Shown here: positions 7,112 through 15,450 of the stretch, in pieces
Numbering within the stretch: position 1 is the first letter of the stretch
Layout: every line of letters begins with the position of its first letter
Notes under the pieces: generated by a model
Told to the model about the DNA's origin: nothing
The model's input: only the letters and a program-made list of their open reading frames with translations
The model's database searches: none
Assembly: GCA_910585265.1 (NCBI GenBank)
Contig: CAJUCA010000001.1
Coordinates: forward strand, 1-64,000
DNA from: an uncultured Oscillospiraceae bacterium
GTDB taxonomy: Bacteria; Bacillota; Clostridia; Oscillospirales; Oscillospiraceae
Direction of reading: 5' to 3'
Length of the DNA stretch: 64,000 nucleotides
Made by a program: the position numbers and the translations under genes

Positions 7112-7135
7112 GGGTGGGAGCCTCCCACCCTTTTT
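7112..7135 (+). terminator. Terminator/attenuator between SCIFF and its maturase
   Basis: GGGTGGGAG pairs with CTCCCACCC and is followed by TTTTT. It lies 25 bases after the SCIFF stop and 28 before the maturase start. Confidence 0.85.
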
Positions 7136-7162
7136 CTGCGCATGAAAGGAAGGTTGACCGGA

Positions 7163-8536
7163 ATGGTCCATACATTTATCTGCCTGGGGGTGCCTGTGGC
7201 GGTGGACGTGAACAGCGGAGCCGTCCATGTGCTGGATAAAACCGCCTATGAAGTCCTGTCCCTGCTGGACGGTCCCATGGCGGAGACCTGCCCCCAGGAG
7301 ATCCACAGCAAGCTGCCCCAGTACGAGCCCGCCGTGATCGACGGCGTCTGGACGGAGCTTCTGGAGCTTCAGAAGAACGGCCTGCTGTTTACTGGGGACA
7401 GCTACATCGACCCCGCCGCGGCCACCCTGATGCAGCAGGACGCCCCCATCAAGGCCCTGTGCCTCCATGTGTCCCACGACTGCAACCTCCGGTGCCAGTA
7501 TTGCTTTGCCTCTACCGGAGACTTTGGTACCGGGCACCGCATGACCATGGATATCGAGACGGCGAAAAAGGCCATTGACTTTGTCATCGAGCGATCCGGG
7601 AACCGCCGGAACATTGAGGTAGACTTTTTCGGCGGCGAGCCTCTGATGGCCATGGACACGGTAAAGGCCACGGTGGAATACGCCCGCTCCCTTGAGCAGG
7701 AGAAGGGGAAAAACTTCCGCTTCACCATCACCACCAACGGCGTGCTGCTCAGCGACGAGAACATCGAGTACATCAACCGGGAGATGTCCAACGCCGTGCT
7801 GTCCCTGGACGGGCGGCCCGAGGTCAACGACAGGATGCGTAAGACCGTGTCGGGCGGCGGCAGCTACGATGTGATCCTGCCCAGGTTCCAAAAGCTGGTG
7901 CAGGGCAGGGGAGAGAAGGACTATTACCTCCGGGGCACCTTCACCCGGCACAACGCCGACTTCGCCGCCGACGTGCTCCACATCGCCGACCAGGGCTTCC
8001 GGCACGTGTCGGTGGAGCCGGTGGTGGGCAGCCAGGACTGCGGCTATTCCTTCCGGGAGGAGGACCTGCCCGGAATCCTGGAGGAGTACGAGCGTCTGGC
8101 GGCGGAGCTGCTGAAGCGGGACGATGTGAACTTCTTCCACTTCAACGTGGATCTGTCCCAGGGCCCCTGCGTGATCAAGCGGATGCGGGGCTGCGGCGCG
8201 GGGTGCGAGTACGTGGCCATCACCCCGGAGGGGGACATCTACCCCTGCCACCAGTTTGTGGGCAATGAGGAATATAAGCTGGGCAATCTCTACGACGGCT
8301 CCTTTGACATGGATCTGTCCCGGAAATTTGCGGGGCTGAACATCTACACCCGGCCCGACTGCAAGGACTGCTGGGCGCGGTTCTATTGCAGCGGCGGCTG
8401 TTCCGCCTCTAACCTGCTTGTCAACGGCGACATAAAAAAACCGAACCGCTTCGGCTGCGATATGCAGCGCAAGCGGTTGGAGTGCGCCATCGCCATGCGG
8501 GCCATCCGGGCGGGCATGGCAGGGGAGAGACCCTGA
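7163..8536 (+). CDS. scfB: SCIFF maturase, radical SAM/SPASM enzyme
   Basis: A 457-residue radical SAM protein that modifies the upstream SCIFF peptide. The 4Fe-4S-binding CxxxCxxC is at C107, C111, C114 (HDCNLRCQYC). The N-terminal ~90 residues form the peptide-binding (RRE-like) region (DVNSGAVHVLD). The C-terminal third is a Cys-rich SPASM domain for auxiliary clusters (GCGAGCEY, PCHQF, CKDCWARFYCSGGC). The ATG at 7163 is chosen over one at 7142 because AAGGAAGG lies nine bases upstream and family members start at this MVHTF-type segment. Confidence 0.95.
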   Translation: MVHTFICLGVPVAVDVNSGAVHVLDKTAYEVLSLLDGPMAETCPQEIHSKLPQYEPAVIDGVWTELLELQKNGLLFTGDSYIDPAAATLMQQDAPIKALCLHVSHDCNLRCQYCFASTGDFGTGHRMTMDIETAKKAIDFVIERSGNRRNIEVDFFGGEPLMAMDTVKATVEYARSLEQEKGKNFRFTITTNGVLLSDENIEYINREMSNAVLSLDGRPEVNDRMRKTVSGGGSYDVILPRFQKLVQGRGEKDYYLRGTFTRHNADFAADVLHIADQGFRHVSVEPVVGSQDCGYSFREEDLPGILEEYERLAAELLKRDDVNFFHFNVDLSQGPCVIKRMRGCGAGCEYVAITPEGDIYPCHQFVGNEEYKLGNLYDGSFDMDLSRKFAGLNIYTRPDCKDCWARFYCSGGCSASNLLVNGDIKKPNRFGCDMQRKRLECAIAMRAIRAGMAGERP

Positions 8537-8566
8537 TCCGTTCAAACCCGCGAAAATACGACAGTT

Positions 8567-8600
8567 GGGCCGTGGTTTCAACATTTTGAAGCCGCGGCCC
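8567..8600 (+). terminator. Strong hairpin after the SCIFF maturase
   Basis: A 15-base arm (GGGCCGTGGTTTCAA) pairs with TTGAAGCCGCGGCCC with only G-T mismatches around a CATT loop. No clear T-run follows, so termination is probable but not certain. It starts a gene-free stretch of about 320 bases that otherwise holds only the promoter at 8725-8753 and a leader of about 100 bases. Confidence 0.55.
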
Positions 8601-8724
8601 ATTTGGGCACAACATCATGTGTTTGACGGAAGAACCCTTGCCGACTGTTCACGAAGTTTACATAATGCAGGAGACATAACAACTGGACATAACGGAAAAA
8701 TTCGGAGAAATTTCCCGTTTCCTC

Positions 8725-8753
8725 TTGCGTTTCCGGAAAAAGAGGTTTATGAT
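8725..8753 (+). promoter_or_regulatory. Possible promoter upstream of spoIIM
   Basis: TTGCGT and TATGAT are spaced by 17 bases, about 100 bases before spoIIM. In Bacillus spoIIM is transcribed in the mother cell by sigma-E; I see no convincing sigma-E box here, so this may be a vegetative promoter serving xerD as well. Confidence 0.5.
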
Positions 8754-8858
8754 AAACTTTACCGAATGAAGGGCCGCAGTTTCCCACCGCCGTACAATCA
8801 ATCCGTGTGGGTTTTCCGCATAGATCCTGTCCCGCCATCATAGTATCCCTGTGGGGTG

Positions 8859-9485
8859 ATGGGTGTGGCAGTCCGCAGGACAGGAAAACGCATAGGGTCC
8901 GCGACCTCGTTGGATGGGGTGACCCGGCTGGCGATACTGGCCGTCTGTTTTGGGCTGGGTGCGCTGGGCGGGTTCCTGTTCTCCGCCCTGTCCGGGGACA
9001 GCGTTGAGCTGATGGACTACCTTCAGCAGTACTTCCAGTCCGCCGGACAGGGAGGCGGCCTGGAGCCGTCCTTGGCCGCCACGGTCTGGGATCTGGTCCG
9101 CTGGCCTTTGGCGGCGTTCCTGCTGGGGCTGGTTCCCCTGGGGGCGGTGGGCGTGCCCCTGCTGATGGGGGGGCGGGGGTTTCTGCTGGCCTTCGCGGCG
9201 GCCACCTTCGCCCGGCTGTTCCACCTGCCCGGCGTGGCGGCGGCACTGGCTGTGTTCGGGGTCACCCTGCTGGTGGCGGTGCCGGTGCTGTTCGTTGTGG
9301 CGGCGGACGCGTTCCGCCAGTCGCTGAGCCGCCTGCCCGGTGCGCCGTCGGCCCCCATCCATTGGACGGAGCGGATCCAGGCCCTGGCCCCCTGCGCGGG
9401 CCTGCTGGTGCTGGCTGCGGCCCTTCAGCAGACCGTGATGCCCGCCCTGTTTTCCGCCGTATGCGCCAGGCTGTTAAATCTATGA
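8859..9485 (+). CDS. spoIIM: Stage II sporulation protein M
   Basis: A 208-residue integral membrane protein with about five hydrophobic segments (LAILAVCFGLGALGGFLF, WPLAAFLLGLVPLGAVGVPL, AALAVFGVTLLVAVPVLFVV and a C-terminal one). SpoIIM is a core part of the SpoIIDMP machine that remodels septal peptidoglycan during engulfment. The start is uncertain: GTG 8856, ATG 8859 and GTG 8865 are all possible and GGGGTG lies very close. xerD follows immediately, as in Bacillus, where spoIIM and xerD are also neighbours. Confidence 0.85.
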   Translation: MGVAVRRTGKRIGSATSLDGVTRLAILAVCFGLGALGGFLFSALSGDSVELMDYLQQYFQSAGQGGGLEPSLAATVWDLVRWPLAAFLLGLVPLGAVGVPLLMGGRGFLLAFAAATFARLFHLPGVAAALAVFGVTLLVAVPVLFVVAADAFRQSLSRLPGAPSAPIHWTERIQALAPCAGLLVLAAALQQTVMPALFSAVCARLLNL

Positions 9486-9502
9486 GAGAGGAGCTGAGCA
9501 CG

Positions 9503-10381
9503 TTGGACTACATCGCCGGTTATGAGACGTGGCTGACCCGGGAGAAGCGGGCCGCCGCCAACACCCTCAGCTCCTATGTCCGGGATGTGCGCCAGTTCGC
9601 CCACTGGGCGGACGAAAACAGGCTGGAGCTGCTCCAGACCTCCCAGGAGGATGTGAAGCGGTACGCCCGCCACCTGGAGCAGACGGGGAAGTCCAACGCC
9701 ACGGTGGTGCGTTCCGTGGCGTCGCTGAAGTCCTTCTATACCTACATGACCGCCGCCCATTTTGTGCGCTTCAACCCGGCCAAGGGCTTCACCCCCAACC
9801 GCATTGAGCGCAGGCTGCCCGCCATCCTCACCAACCGGGAGGTAGACCTGTTTCTGGAGCAGCCCAACATCGGGGACTCCAAGGGCTGCCGGGACAAGGC
9901 CATGCTGGAGCTGCTGTACGCCACCGGAATCCGGGTGTCGGAGCTTATTGCCCTGGACGCCCAGGATGTCAACCTGTCCGCAGGCTTCCTCCACTGCCGG
10001 GGGAAGAACAAGGATCGGGTGGTGCCCCTCTATAAGGCGGCGGTGCGTGCGCTGGCCTCCTATGTCACCGAAGTGCGGCCCCAGCTGCTGGAGGATCCCG
10101 CTGAGACGGCCCTGTTTGTCAACATGAACGGGGAGCGCATGAGCCGCCAGGGGTTCTGGAAGATTGTAAAGTGCTATCAGGAGAAGGCGGGGATTGTGAA
10201 GGATATCACGCCCCACACCCTGCGCCACTCCTTCGCCGCCCATCTGCTGGAAAACGGGGCGGATCTGAAATCCATCCAGGAGATGCTGGGCCACGCGGAC
10301 ATCTCCGCCACCCAGATCTATACCCAGGTGGTGAATCAAAAGCTCCGGGACGTGTACGTGAAAGCCCATCCCCGGGCCTGA
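9503..10381 (+). CDS. xerD: Tyrosine recombinase XerD
   Basis: A 292-residue site-specific recombinase for chromosome dimer resolution. It has the N-terminal SAM-like core-binding domain and a catalytic domain with Arg in ATGIRVSEL, Lys in GKNKDRVV, the HTLRHSFA box, His in LGHADI and Tyr in TQIYTQV. TTG at 9503 is chosen because GAGGAG stands nine bases upstream and family members start at this MDYIAGYE segment; ATG at 9482 lacks a ribosome-binding site and overlaps the spoIIM stop. A strong terminator follows. Confidence 0.88.
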   Translation: MDYIAGYETWLTREKRAAANTLSSYVRDVRQFAHWADENRLELLQTSQEDVKRYARHLEQTGKSNATVVRSVASLKSFYTYMTAAHFVRFNPAKGFTPNRIERRLPAILTNREVDLFLEQPNIGDSKGCRDKAMLELLYATGIRVSELIALDAQDVNLSAGFLHCRGKNKDRVVPLYKAAVRALASYVTEVRPQLLEDPAETALFVNMNGERMSRQGFWKIVKCYQEKAGIVKDITPHTLRHSFAAHLLENGADLKSIQEMLGHADISATQIYTQVVNQKLRDVYVKAHPRA

Positions 10382-10395
10382 ATCCAAACCTGATA

Positions 10396-10434
10396 GGCCG
10401 CGGAACCAGTAGAAAGAGGTTCCGCGGCCATTTT
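10396..10434 (+). terminator. Terminator after xerD
   Basis: GGCCGCGGAACC (10396-10407) pairs perfectly with GGTTCCGCGGCC (10418-10429), followed by ATTTT. Confidence 0.8.
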
Positions 10435-10501
10435 CTGTGTGGACAAGGCGCATAAATCCCCCGCCCGGGACATACAGTAGGGTATGCAAGGGGGGATCGG
10501 C

Positions 10502-11494
10502 GTGGACACGACCTATGGACGCAGAACGGCAAGGGGCGGCCGCAGAACGGCCCGCGGGACAAGACGGCCCGCCCAGCAGGCCGGAACGGGCGATCGGCGC
10601 AGGCTGATCCAGCTGCTGGTGAGCTTGGTATTGTTTCTGCTGGTCTATGTGGGGCGGGGGGTATTTCCTGCTCAGTTTGAGGCGTGGCGCACCGCCCTGG
10701 ACGAAAACGTGGATTTCACCGCGGCCTTCCGGGAGTTCAGCCAGTCCATCTCCGACGGGAGCACGCTGGGGGAGTCGTTGGAGACGCTGTGGGTGCGGGT
10801 GACCGGGGGTGAGCCGGAGCCGGACGATCCTGCCCTGGAGGGAGACACGCCCCCGGCGGTGGTGCCGCTGGGCCAGACCCCGGGGGCGGGGCGGGCCTAT
10901 CTGAGCACCCATGGGGTGATGGAGGGACGGGACAGGACGCCGCCGGACGAGCCTGTCCCGCCGGCATCCCCGCCGCCGGAGACGGCCGCCCCGACCCCGG
11001 AGCCTACCCAGCCCGCCGTGGTGACGGCGTTGGCCCAGGAGTACACCGACGACGGGGTAAAGCTGCCGTCCAACGTGAGCTTTGCCTACTATGAGCTGGG
11101 CCTGCCCAAGACAGTGGACCCGGTGACGGGCCCGGTGACCTCCACCTTCGGCTACCGGGACAGCCCGGTGAACGGGAAGAATGAGTTCCACTTGGCCCTG
11201 GACATTGGCGCGGCGGAGGGAACGGAGATCGGGGCCTTTGCCGACGGCGTCGTGGAGTACATCGGCAAAAGCGATGAGTTTGGGCTCTATTTGAAAATTA
11301 CCCACGCCAACAACGTCAGCAGCTTTTATGCTCATTGCAGCAAGCTGCTGGTTCGCAAGGGCGACCCCGTGACCTGCGGCCAGACGGTGGCCTTGGTAGG
11401 GGACACAGGCAACGCCGTCGGTGCTCATCTCCACCTCACCATTGAAAAGGACAAAATCCGGCTGGACCCGGCCCACTATGTGGCGAAATCCTGA
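10502..11494 (+). CDS. Membrane-anchored M23 peptidase, SpoIVFA-like
   Basis: A 330-residue protein with a short Arg-rich cytoplasmic N-terminus, one membrane segment (LIQLLVSLVLFLLVYVG), a Pro-rich linker and a C-terminal LytM domain. The zinc motifs are both present: HLALD (H-x3-D) and HLHL (H-x-H), so the peptidase may be active. It overlaps a site-2 protease gene. In Bacillus an M23-domain membrane protein (SpoIVFA) and an M50 protease (SpoIVFB) form the complex that activates pro-sigma-K. GTG at 10502 follows AAGGGGGG; ATG at 10484 lies within that Shine-Dalgarno context and is less likely. Confidence 0.7.
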   Translation: MDTTYGRRTARGGRRTARGTRRPAQQAGTGDRRRLIQLLVSLVLFLLVYVGRGVFPAQFEAWRTALDENVDFTAAFREFSQSISDGSTLGESLETLWVRVTGGEPEPDDPALEGDTPPAVVPLGQTPGAGRAYLSTHGVMEGRDRTPPDEPVPPASPPPETAAPTPEPTQPAVVTALAQEYTDDGVKLPSNVSFAYYELGLPKTVDPVTGPVTSTFGYRDSPVNGKNEFHLALDIGAAEGTEIGAFADGVVEYIGKSDEFGLYLKITHANNVSSFYAHCSKLLVRKGDPVTCGQTVALVGDTGNAVGAHLHLTIEKDKIRLDPAHYVAKS

Positions 11495-12083
11495 GCAGCC
11501 CAGGGTGGAGGCCAGCCCCGGTTTTTTGCTTCTGCTGGGGGCGTTGTTCTGGCTGGACGAGGGGGTGGGGCTGCTGCCCTGGGGCCTGCTGGCCTGTATC
11601 GTCCATGAGCTGGGCCACATAGCGGCGGCCCTGGTCTGTGGGGGCCGGGTGGAGCGGCTGTCCCTGACCATGGTGGGCGCGGAATTGTCCTTCTCCTACC
11701 GGACGCCGCTGTCCTATGGACGGGACAGCCTGGTGGCCTTGGCGGGGCCGGGGGCCAACCTGCTACTGGGCGGACTGTTCTTCTGGCAGGGGCGGCACCT
11801 TCCGGCGGTGCTCACCCTGGGCCTGGGGGTGTTCAATCTGCTGCCCATCCTGCCGCTGGACGGGGGGCGGGTGGTGTACGGCCTGTTGGCGGAGCGGCTG
11901 GACCCGGACTGGGCGGACCGCCTGCTGACCGCGTCGGCGGGGTGCCTGGTGGGATTGCTGGCGGGGGCGGGGGCCATCGCCGCCATTCACTACGCCAACG
12001 TGACCCTGCTGCTCACCGCCCTGTGGCTGCTGGCAGGGGTGATCCGCCACAGCGGGCAGGGGAGGGGACGGGATTTTCTGTAG
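11478..12083 (+). CDS. M50 site-2 protease, SpoIVFB-like
   Basis: A 201-residue polytopic intramembrane metalloprotease. The zinc motif HELGH (in CIVHELGHIAAAL) and the second-ligand motif NLLPILPLDGGR are intact. No PDZ domain or CBS domain is visible; SpoIVFB proteins often carry a CBS domain, so this is a short form. It overlaps the M23 gene by 17 bases, which supports a functional pair. The likely substrate is pro-sigma-K, inferred from position. The start is uncertain: ATG at 11478 lacks a strong ribosome-binding site. Confidence 0.75.
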   Translation: MWRNPEQPRVEASPGFLLLLGALFWLDEGVGLLPWGLLACIVHELGHIAAALVCGGRVERLSLTMVGAELSFSYRTPLSYGRDSLVALAGPGANLLLGGLFFWQGRHLPAVLTLGLGVFNLLPILPLDGGRVVYGLLAERLDPDWADRLLTASAGCLVGLLAGAGAIAAIHYANVTLLLTALWLLAGVIRHSGQGRGRDFL

Positions 12084-12112
12084 CAAATGTTAAAAATTTT
12101 CCGGGAACCCCC

Positions 12113-12141
12113 TTGCAAATCCTTTCGTGATATGATAAACT
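12113..12141 (+). promoter_or_regulatory. Probable promoter of rplS
   Basis: TTGCAA with TAAACT 17 bases later, about 80 bases before rplS. TATGAT at 12131 overlaps but would leave only a 12-base spacer. The leader between here and rplS may carry an L19 autoregulatory structure, but I could not identify one. Confidence 0.45.
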
Positions 12142-12222
12142 ACCTTGGTCTGAAAACGGGTGGTCCTCTGCGCGGCGAAACGGCCTGGACGCATGAACGC
12201 CTGACTATAGGAGGAAATACAA

Positions 12223-12564
12223 ATGGATCTGTTGCAGCAATTCAGCGAGAAGTACATGAAGGACAAAGCTCCTTCTGTCCGCGTGGGCGACACCGTCCGC
12301 GTGCACATCCGGGTCAAGGAAGGCAGCCGTGAGCGTATCCAGGTGTTCGAGGGCACCGTGATCGCCAAGAAGCACGGCGGCGTGGAGGAGAGCTTCACCG
12401 TCCGCCGCATCTCTTACGGCGTCGGCGTGGAGAAGGTGTTCCCCCTGCACGCCCCCACCATCGAGAAGGTGGAGACCGTCCGGAAGGGCAAGGTCCGCCG
12501 GGCCAAGCTGTACTACCTGCGCGACCGCGTGGGCAAGGCGGCTAAGGTTAAGGAGGATCTGTAA
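12223..12564 (+). CDS. rplS: 50S ribosomal protein L19
   Basis: A 113-residue protein of normal length for L19, at the 30S-50S interface. Family motifs are plain: VRVGDTVRVHIRVKEGSRERIQVFEGTVIAKK in two parts, then TVRRISYGVGVEKVFPLHAP and VRRAKLYYLR. GGAGGAAAT precedes the ATG. It is followed by its own terminator and then rbgA-rnhB, as in many Firmicutes; trmD and rimM are not adjacent. Confidence 0.97.
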   Translation: MDLLQQFSEKYMKDKAPSVRVGDTVRVHIRVKEGSRERIQVFEGTVIAKKHGGVEESFTVRRISYGVGVEKVFPLHAPTIEKVETVRKGKVRRAKLYYLRDRVGKAAKVKEDL

Positions 12565-12580
12565 GCTGTGGAATAAAAAA

Positions 12581-12605
12581 GGAGCGGGGGACCGCTCCTT
12601 TTTTA
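12581..12605 (+). terminator. Terminator after rplS
   Basis: GGAGCGG pairs with CCGCTCC, flanked by AAAAAA upstream and a seven-base T-run downstream. Confidence 0.9.
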
Positions 12606-12639
12606 TTCAAAGGAGCACGATAGATAAGGAGGCGCGCCT

Positions 12640-13503
12640 GTGAACATCCAGTGGTATCCGGGGCACATGACCAAAACCCGGCGGCAGATGGAGGCCGACC
12701 TGAAGCACGTGGACATTGTGGTGGAAATTGTGGACGCCCGCGTTCCCATCTCCAGCCGTAATCCGGACATCGACGCCATCTGCGGGAACAAGCCCCGGGT
12801 CATCATGCTGAACCGGGCGGATCAGGCCGATCCCCAGCTCACCCGGGCCTGGGCGGACTACTTCAATAAGACGCTGGGCATTCCCGCTGCGGCGGCAGAC
12901 TCCCGGGCGGGGACGGGGGTGGGCCAGATGGCGGCCCTGGCCCGGAGCGCGCTGAAGGAGCAGATCGCCCGGTGGAAGGAAAAGGGGCAGGTGGGCCGCC
13001 CCATCCGGGCCATGGTGGTGGGCGTGCCCAACGTGGGCAAGTCTACCTTTATTAATAAGGCGGCCAAGCGCAAGTCCGCCAAGACCGGAGACCGCCCCGG
13101 CGTCACCCGGGGCAAGCAGTGGGTCAGCGTGGACAGCGGTTTGGAGCTGCTGGACACGCCGGGCATCCTCTGGCCCAAGTTCGAGGACGAGACCACCGGC
13201 CTGCACCTGGCCTTTACCGGCGCGGTGAAGGACGAGGTGACGGACTTGGAGGGGCTGGCCTGCGCCCTGCTGGAGCTGCTGCGGGACCGCTACCCCCAGG
13301 CCGTAAAGGAGCGGTACAAGGTGGCGGAGCTGGAGGGAAGGCAGGGCTGGGAGCTGCTGGAGGACTGCGCGAAGAACCGGGGTATGCGGATTTCCGGCGG
13401 CGAGGTGGACACGGAGCGGATGGCGAAGCTGCTGCTGGACGAGTTCCGGGGTGGCAAGCTGGGACGCTTTACACTGGAAGCACCGGAAGATGTGAAGCGA
13501 TAG
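12640..13503 (+). CDS. rbgA: Ribosome biogenesis GTPase RbgA (YlqF)
   Basis: A 287-residue circularly permuted GTPase needed for late 50S assembly. The permuted order is visible: NRAD (G4) near residue 60, then G1 GVPNVGKST, then G3 DTPG. The opening IQWYPGHMTKTRR is the family signature. GTG at 12640 follows AAGGAGG. It is cotranscribed with rnhB, 18 bases away. Confidence 0.95.
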   Translation: MNIQWYPGHMTKTRRQMEADLKHVDIVVEIVDARVPISSRNPDIDAICGNKPRVIMLNRADQADPQLTRAWADYFNKTLGIPAAAADSRAGTGVGQMAALARSALKEQIARWKEKGQVGRPIRAMVVGVPNVGKSTFINKAAKRKSAKTGDRPGVTRGKQWVSVDSGLELLDTPGILWPKFEDETTGLHLAFTGAVKDEVTDLEGLACALLELLRDRYPQAVKERYKVAELEGRQGWELLEDCAKNRGMRISGGEVDTERMAKLLLDEFRGGKLGRFTLEAPEDVKR

Positions 13504-13521
13504 AGAAGGGGAGGGAAGGCC

Positions 13522-14127
13522 ATGCCGGGCTGGGACTATGAGCGGGCGGCGGCAGAGCGGGGATACCATGCGGTATGCGGCTGTGACGAGGCAGGCGCGG
13601 GCCCCTTGGCGGGCCGGGTATACGCGGCGGCGGTCATGCTCCCGGACGGGCTGGAGCTGCCTTGGCTCAATGACTCCAAGCGGGTGACGGAGAAGCGGCG
13701 GGAGATCTTGTTCGACCAGATCCAGGAGCAGGCCGTGAGCTGGGCCGTGGCCTGGGTGGAGCCGGAGGAGATCGACAAGCTGGACATTCTCAACAGCCGG
13801 ATCAAGGCCATGCAGCTGGCCATCGACGCCCTGGAACCAAAGGCGGATTTCGCCCTCATCGACGGCAACCGGGATCACGGGAGCAAGCACGCCATTACCG
13901 CAGAGCATCAGATGGTTGTAAAGGGAGACAGCTTGTCATATTCTATTGCGGCGGCGTCCATTTTGGCGAAGGTCAGCCGGGACCGCTGGATGGTGGAAAT
14001 GGCGGCGCGGTACCCGCAATATGAGTTCGAACGCCACAAGGGCTATCCCACCAAACGCCACTTTGAATTGCTGCGGAAGTTTGGACCCTGTCCTATCCAC
14101 CGCCGCTCCTTCTTGAAAAACCTGTGA
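13522..14127 (+). CDS. rnhB: Ribonuclease HII
   Basis: A 201-residue enzyme that removes ribonucleotides from DNA-RNA hybrids. The acidic active-site residues are present: Asp-Glu in CGCDEAGAGPLAG, then the conserved VKGDSLSYSIAAASILAKVSRD region. GAGGGAAGG precedes the ATG. The stop overlaps the yraN start by four bases (GTGA). Confidence 0.96.
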   Translation: MPGWDYERAAAERGYHAVCGCDEAGAGPLAGRVYAAAVMLPDGLELPWLNDSKRVTEKRREILFDQIQEQAVSWAVAWVEPEEIDKLDILNSRIKAMQLAIDALEPKADFALIDGNRDHGSKHAITAEHQMVVKGDSLSYSIAAASILAKVSRDRWMVEMAARYPQYEFERHKGYPTKRHFELLRKFGPCPIHRRSFLKNL

Positions 14128-14495
14128 GGGGCGGGGGAGGTGCCCGCGCCCTGGGGCAGTGGGGCGAGGATCAGGTGGCGGAGCGGCTCCAAGCCCAGGG
14201 CTGGCGGATTGTGGCGCGGAATTTCCGGTGCCGCATGGGGGAGATCGACCTCATTGCTGAGGACGGGAGATATCTGGCCTTTGTGGAGGTGAAGCTCCGC
14301 AAGGACGGCAGTTATGGCGCGGCCTGTGAAGCGGTAACCCTTTCCAAGCAGCGCAAGCTGCGGCTCACCGCCGAGTCCTATTTGCTTCACCGTACCACGG
14401 AGCTTCAGCCCCGGTTTGATGTGGCCGAGGTTTACGCCCCCCAGGGGGTGCGCACGGAGCAGCCGGACATATATTATATTGAGAACGCCTTTTAG
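14124..14495 (+). CDS. YraN/UPF0102 family endonuclease-like protein
   Basis: A 123-residue protein with the YraN fold related to Holliday-junction resolvases. Signature segments are LGQWGEDQVAERLQAQGWRIVARNFR and the nuclease-like GEIDLIAEDG with FVEVKLR (Glu, Asp, Glu-x-Lys). The GTG start overlaps the rnhB stop, and pairing with rnhB is common. Its precise role is unknown. Confidence 0.9.
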   Translation: MRGGGGARALGQWGEDQVAERLQAQGWRIVARNFRCRMGEIDLIAEDGRYLAFVEVKLRKDGSYGAACEAVTLSKQRKLRLTAESYLLHRTTELQPRFDVAEVYAPQGVRTEQPDIYYIENAF

Positions 14496-14505
14496 GGGGA
14501 CAGCT

Positions 14506-15450
14506 ATGGAGCCTATCTGCGTATTTGACGCCCACTGCGATACCATTTCCCGCTGCTGGCGGGAGTACGAAGGGCTGGACCGCAACACCGGGATGATTTC
14601 CCTGGAGCGGACGGCGGGGTTTGCCCGGTACTGCCAGTTTTTTGCCCTGTGGACGGCGGACGGCTACACCGGCTACCCCTCCGGCGGGGACTCGGTGGAG
14701 CGGGCTTATCAGGCCCTTCTGCGCTGTTTCAAGGAACAGATGGCCCGCAACGGGGACAGGATCGTCCAATGCCGGACCGCCCAGGACGCGGAAAACGCCC
14801 ACAGGCAGGGGAAAGCGGCGGCGTTTCTGACTGTGGAGGGGGCCGAGCTGCTGGGCTGTGACCCGGAGCGGCTGGACGGGGCCGCGGCGGAGGGCGTTAT
14901 CGCCATCAATCTCACCTGGAACCACGCCAACGCCCTTTCCGGCTCCTCGGCGGAGGAACCGGAAAGGGGAATTTCCCCCCTGGGACGGCGGTTTGTGGCA
15001 AAAATGGAGGAGTTACATATCCTGGTGGATGTGTCCCATCTGTCGGAGGCCGGGTTCTGGGACTTGGCGGATCTGGCCCGCAGGCCCTTTATTGCCAGCC
15101 ACTCCAACGCAAAATCTGTGCGGGATCACACAAGAAACTTGACGGATGGGCAAATAAATGCGATAATAAAAAATCAAGGTGTGATCGGACTCAATTTTTA
15201 TGAGGCCTTCGTGGGCGGCGGACGGGATTTCGACGCTCTCCGCGCCCACCTGGATCACATCCTGGGGCTGGGCGGCGCGGCCCACATCGCCTTGGGGGGC
15301 GACTGGGATGGCTGCGACACCATCCCCGCCCTGCCCTCCATCGACAGGATAGGGGATTTTTACGACTATCTGCTTCACCACGGTTATCATGAAACAGTCG
15401 TGCGCGACCTGTTTTATAACAATTTAATGAGAGTAGTGAGTGAAAGATGA
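14506..15450 (+). CDS. M19 (renal-dipeptidase type) dipeptidase
   Basis: A 314-residue zinc dipeptidase. Metal-ligand motifs are present: DAHCD at the N-terminus, VEGAE near the middle, then VDVSHLSEAGFWD, the SHSN segment, and GGDWDG near the C-terminus. There is no signal peptide, so it probably acts in the cytoplasm on D-amino-acid-containing or other dipeptides. Its stop overlaps the thrC start (ATGA), so the two form an operon. Confidence 0.9.
   Translation: MEPICVFDAHCDTISRCWREYEGLDRNTGMISLERTAGFARYCQFFALWTADGYTGYPSGGDSVERAYQALLRCFKEQMARNGDRIVQCRTAQDAENAHRQGKAAAFLTVEGAELLGCDPERLDGAAAEGVIAINLTWNHANALSGSSAEEPERGISPLGRRFVAKMEELHILVDVSHLSEAGFWDLADLARRPFIASHSNAKSVRDHTRNLTDGQINAIIKNQGVIGLNFYEAFVGGGRDFDALRAHLDHILGLGGAAHIALGGDWDGCDTIPALPSIDRIGDFYDYLLHHGYHETVVRDLFYNNLMRVVSER

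Noticed and set aside
6742..7143. Longer N-terminus for CotJA-JB from upstream ATGs
   Set aside because: It would be antisense to the SCIFF region and has no family similarity; the TTG at 6741 has a perfect Shine-Dalgarno.
6761..8602. 613-codon minus-strand frame opposite the SCIFF genes
   Set aside because: Antisense shadow of the SCIFF maturase.
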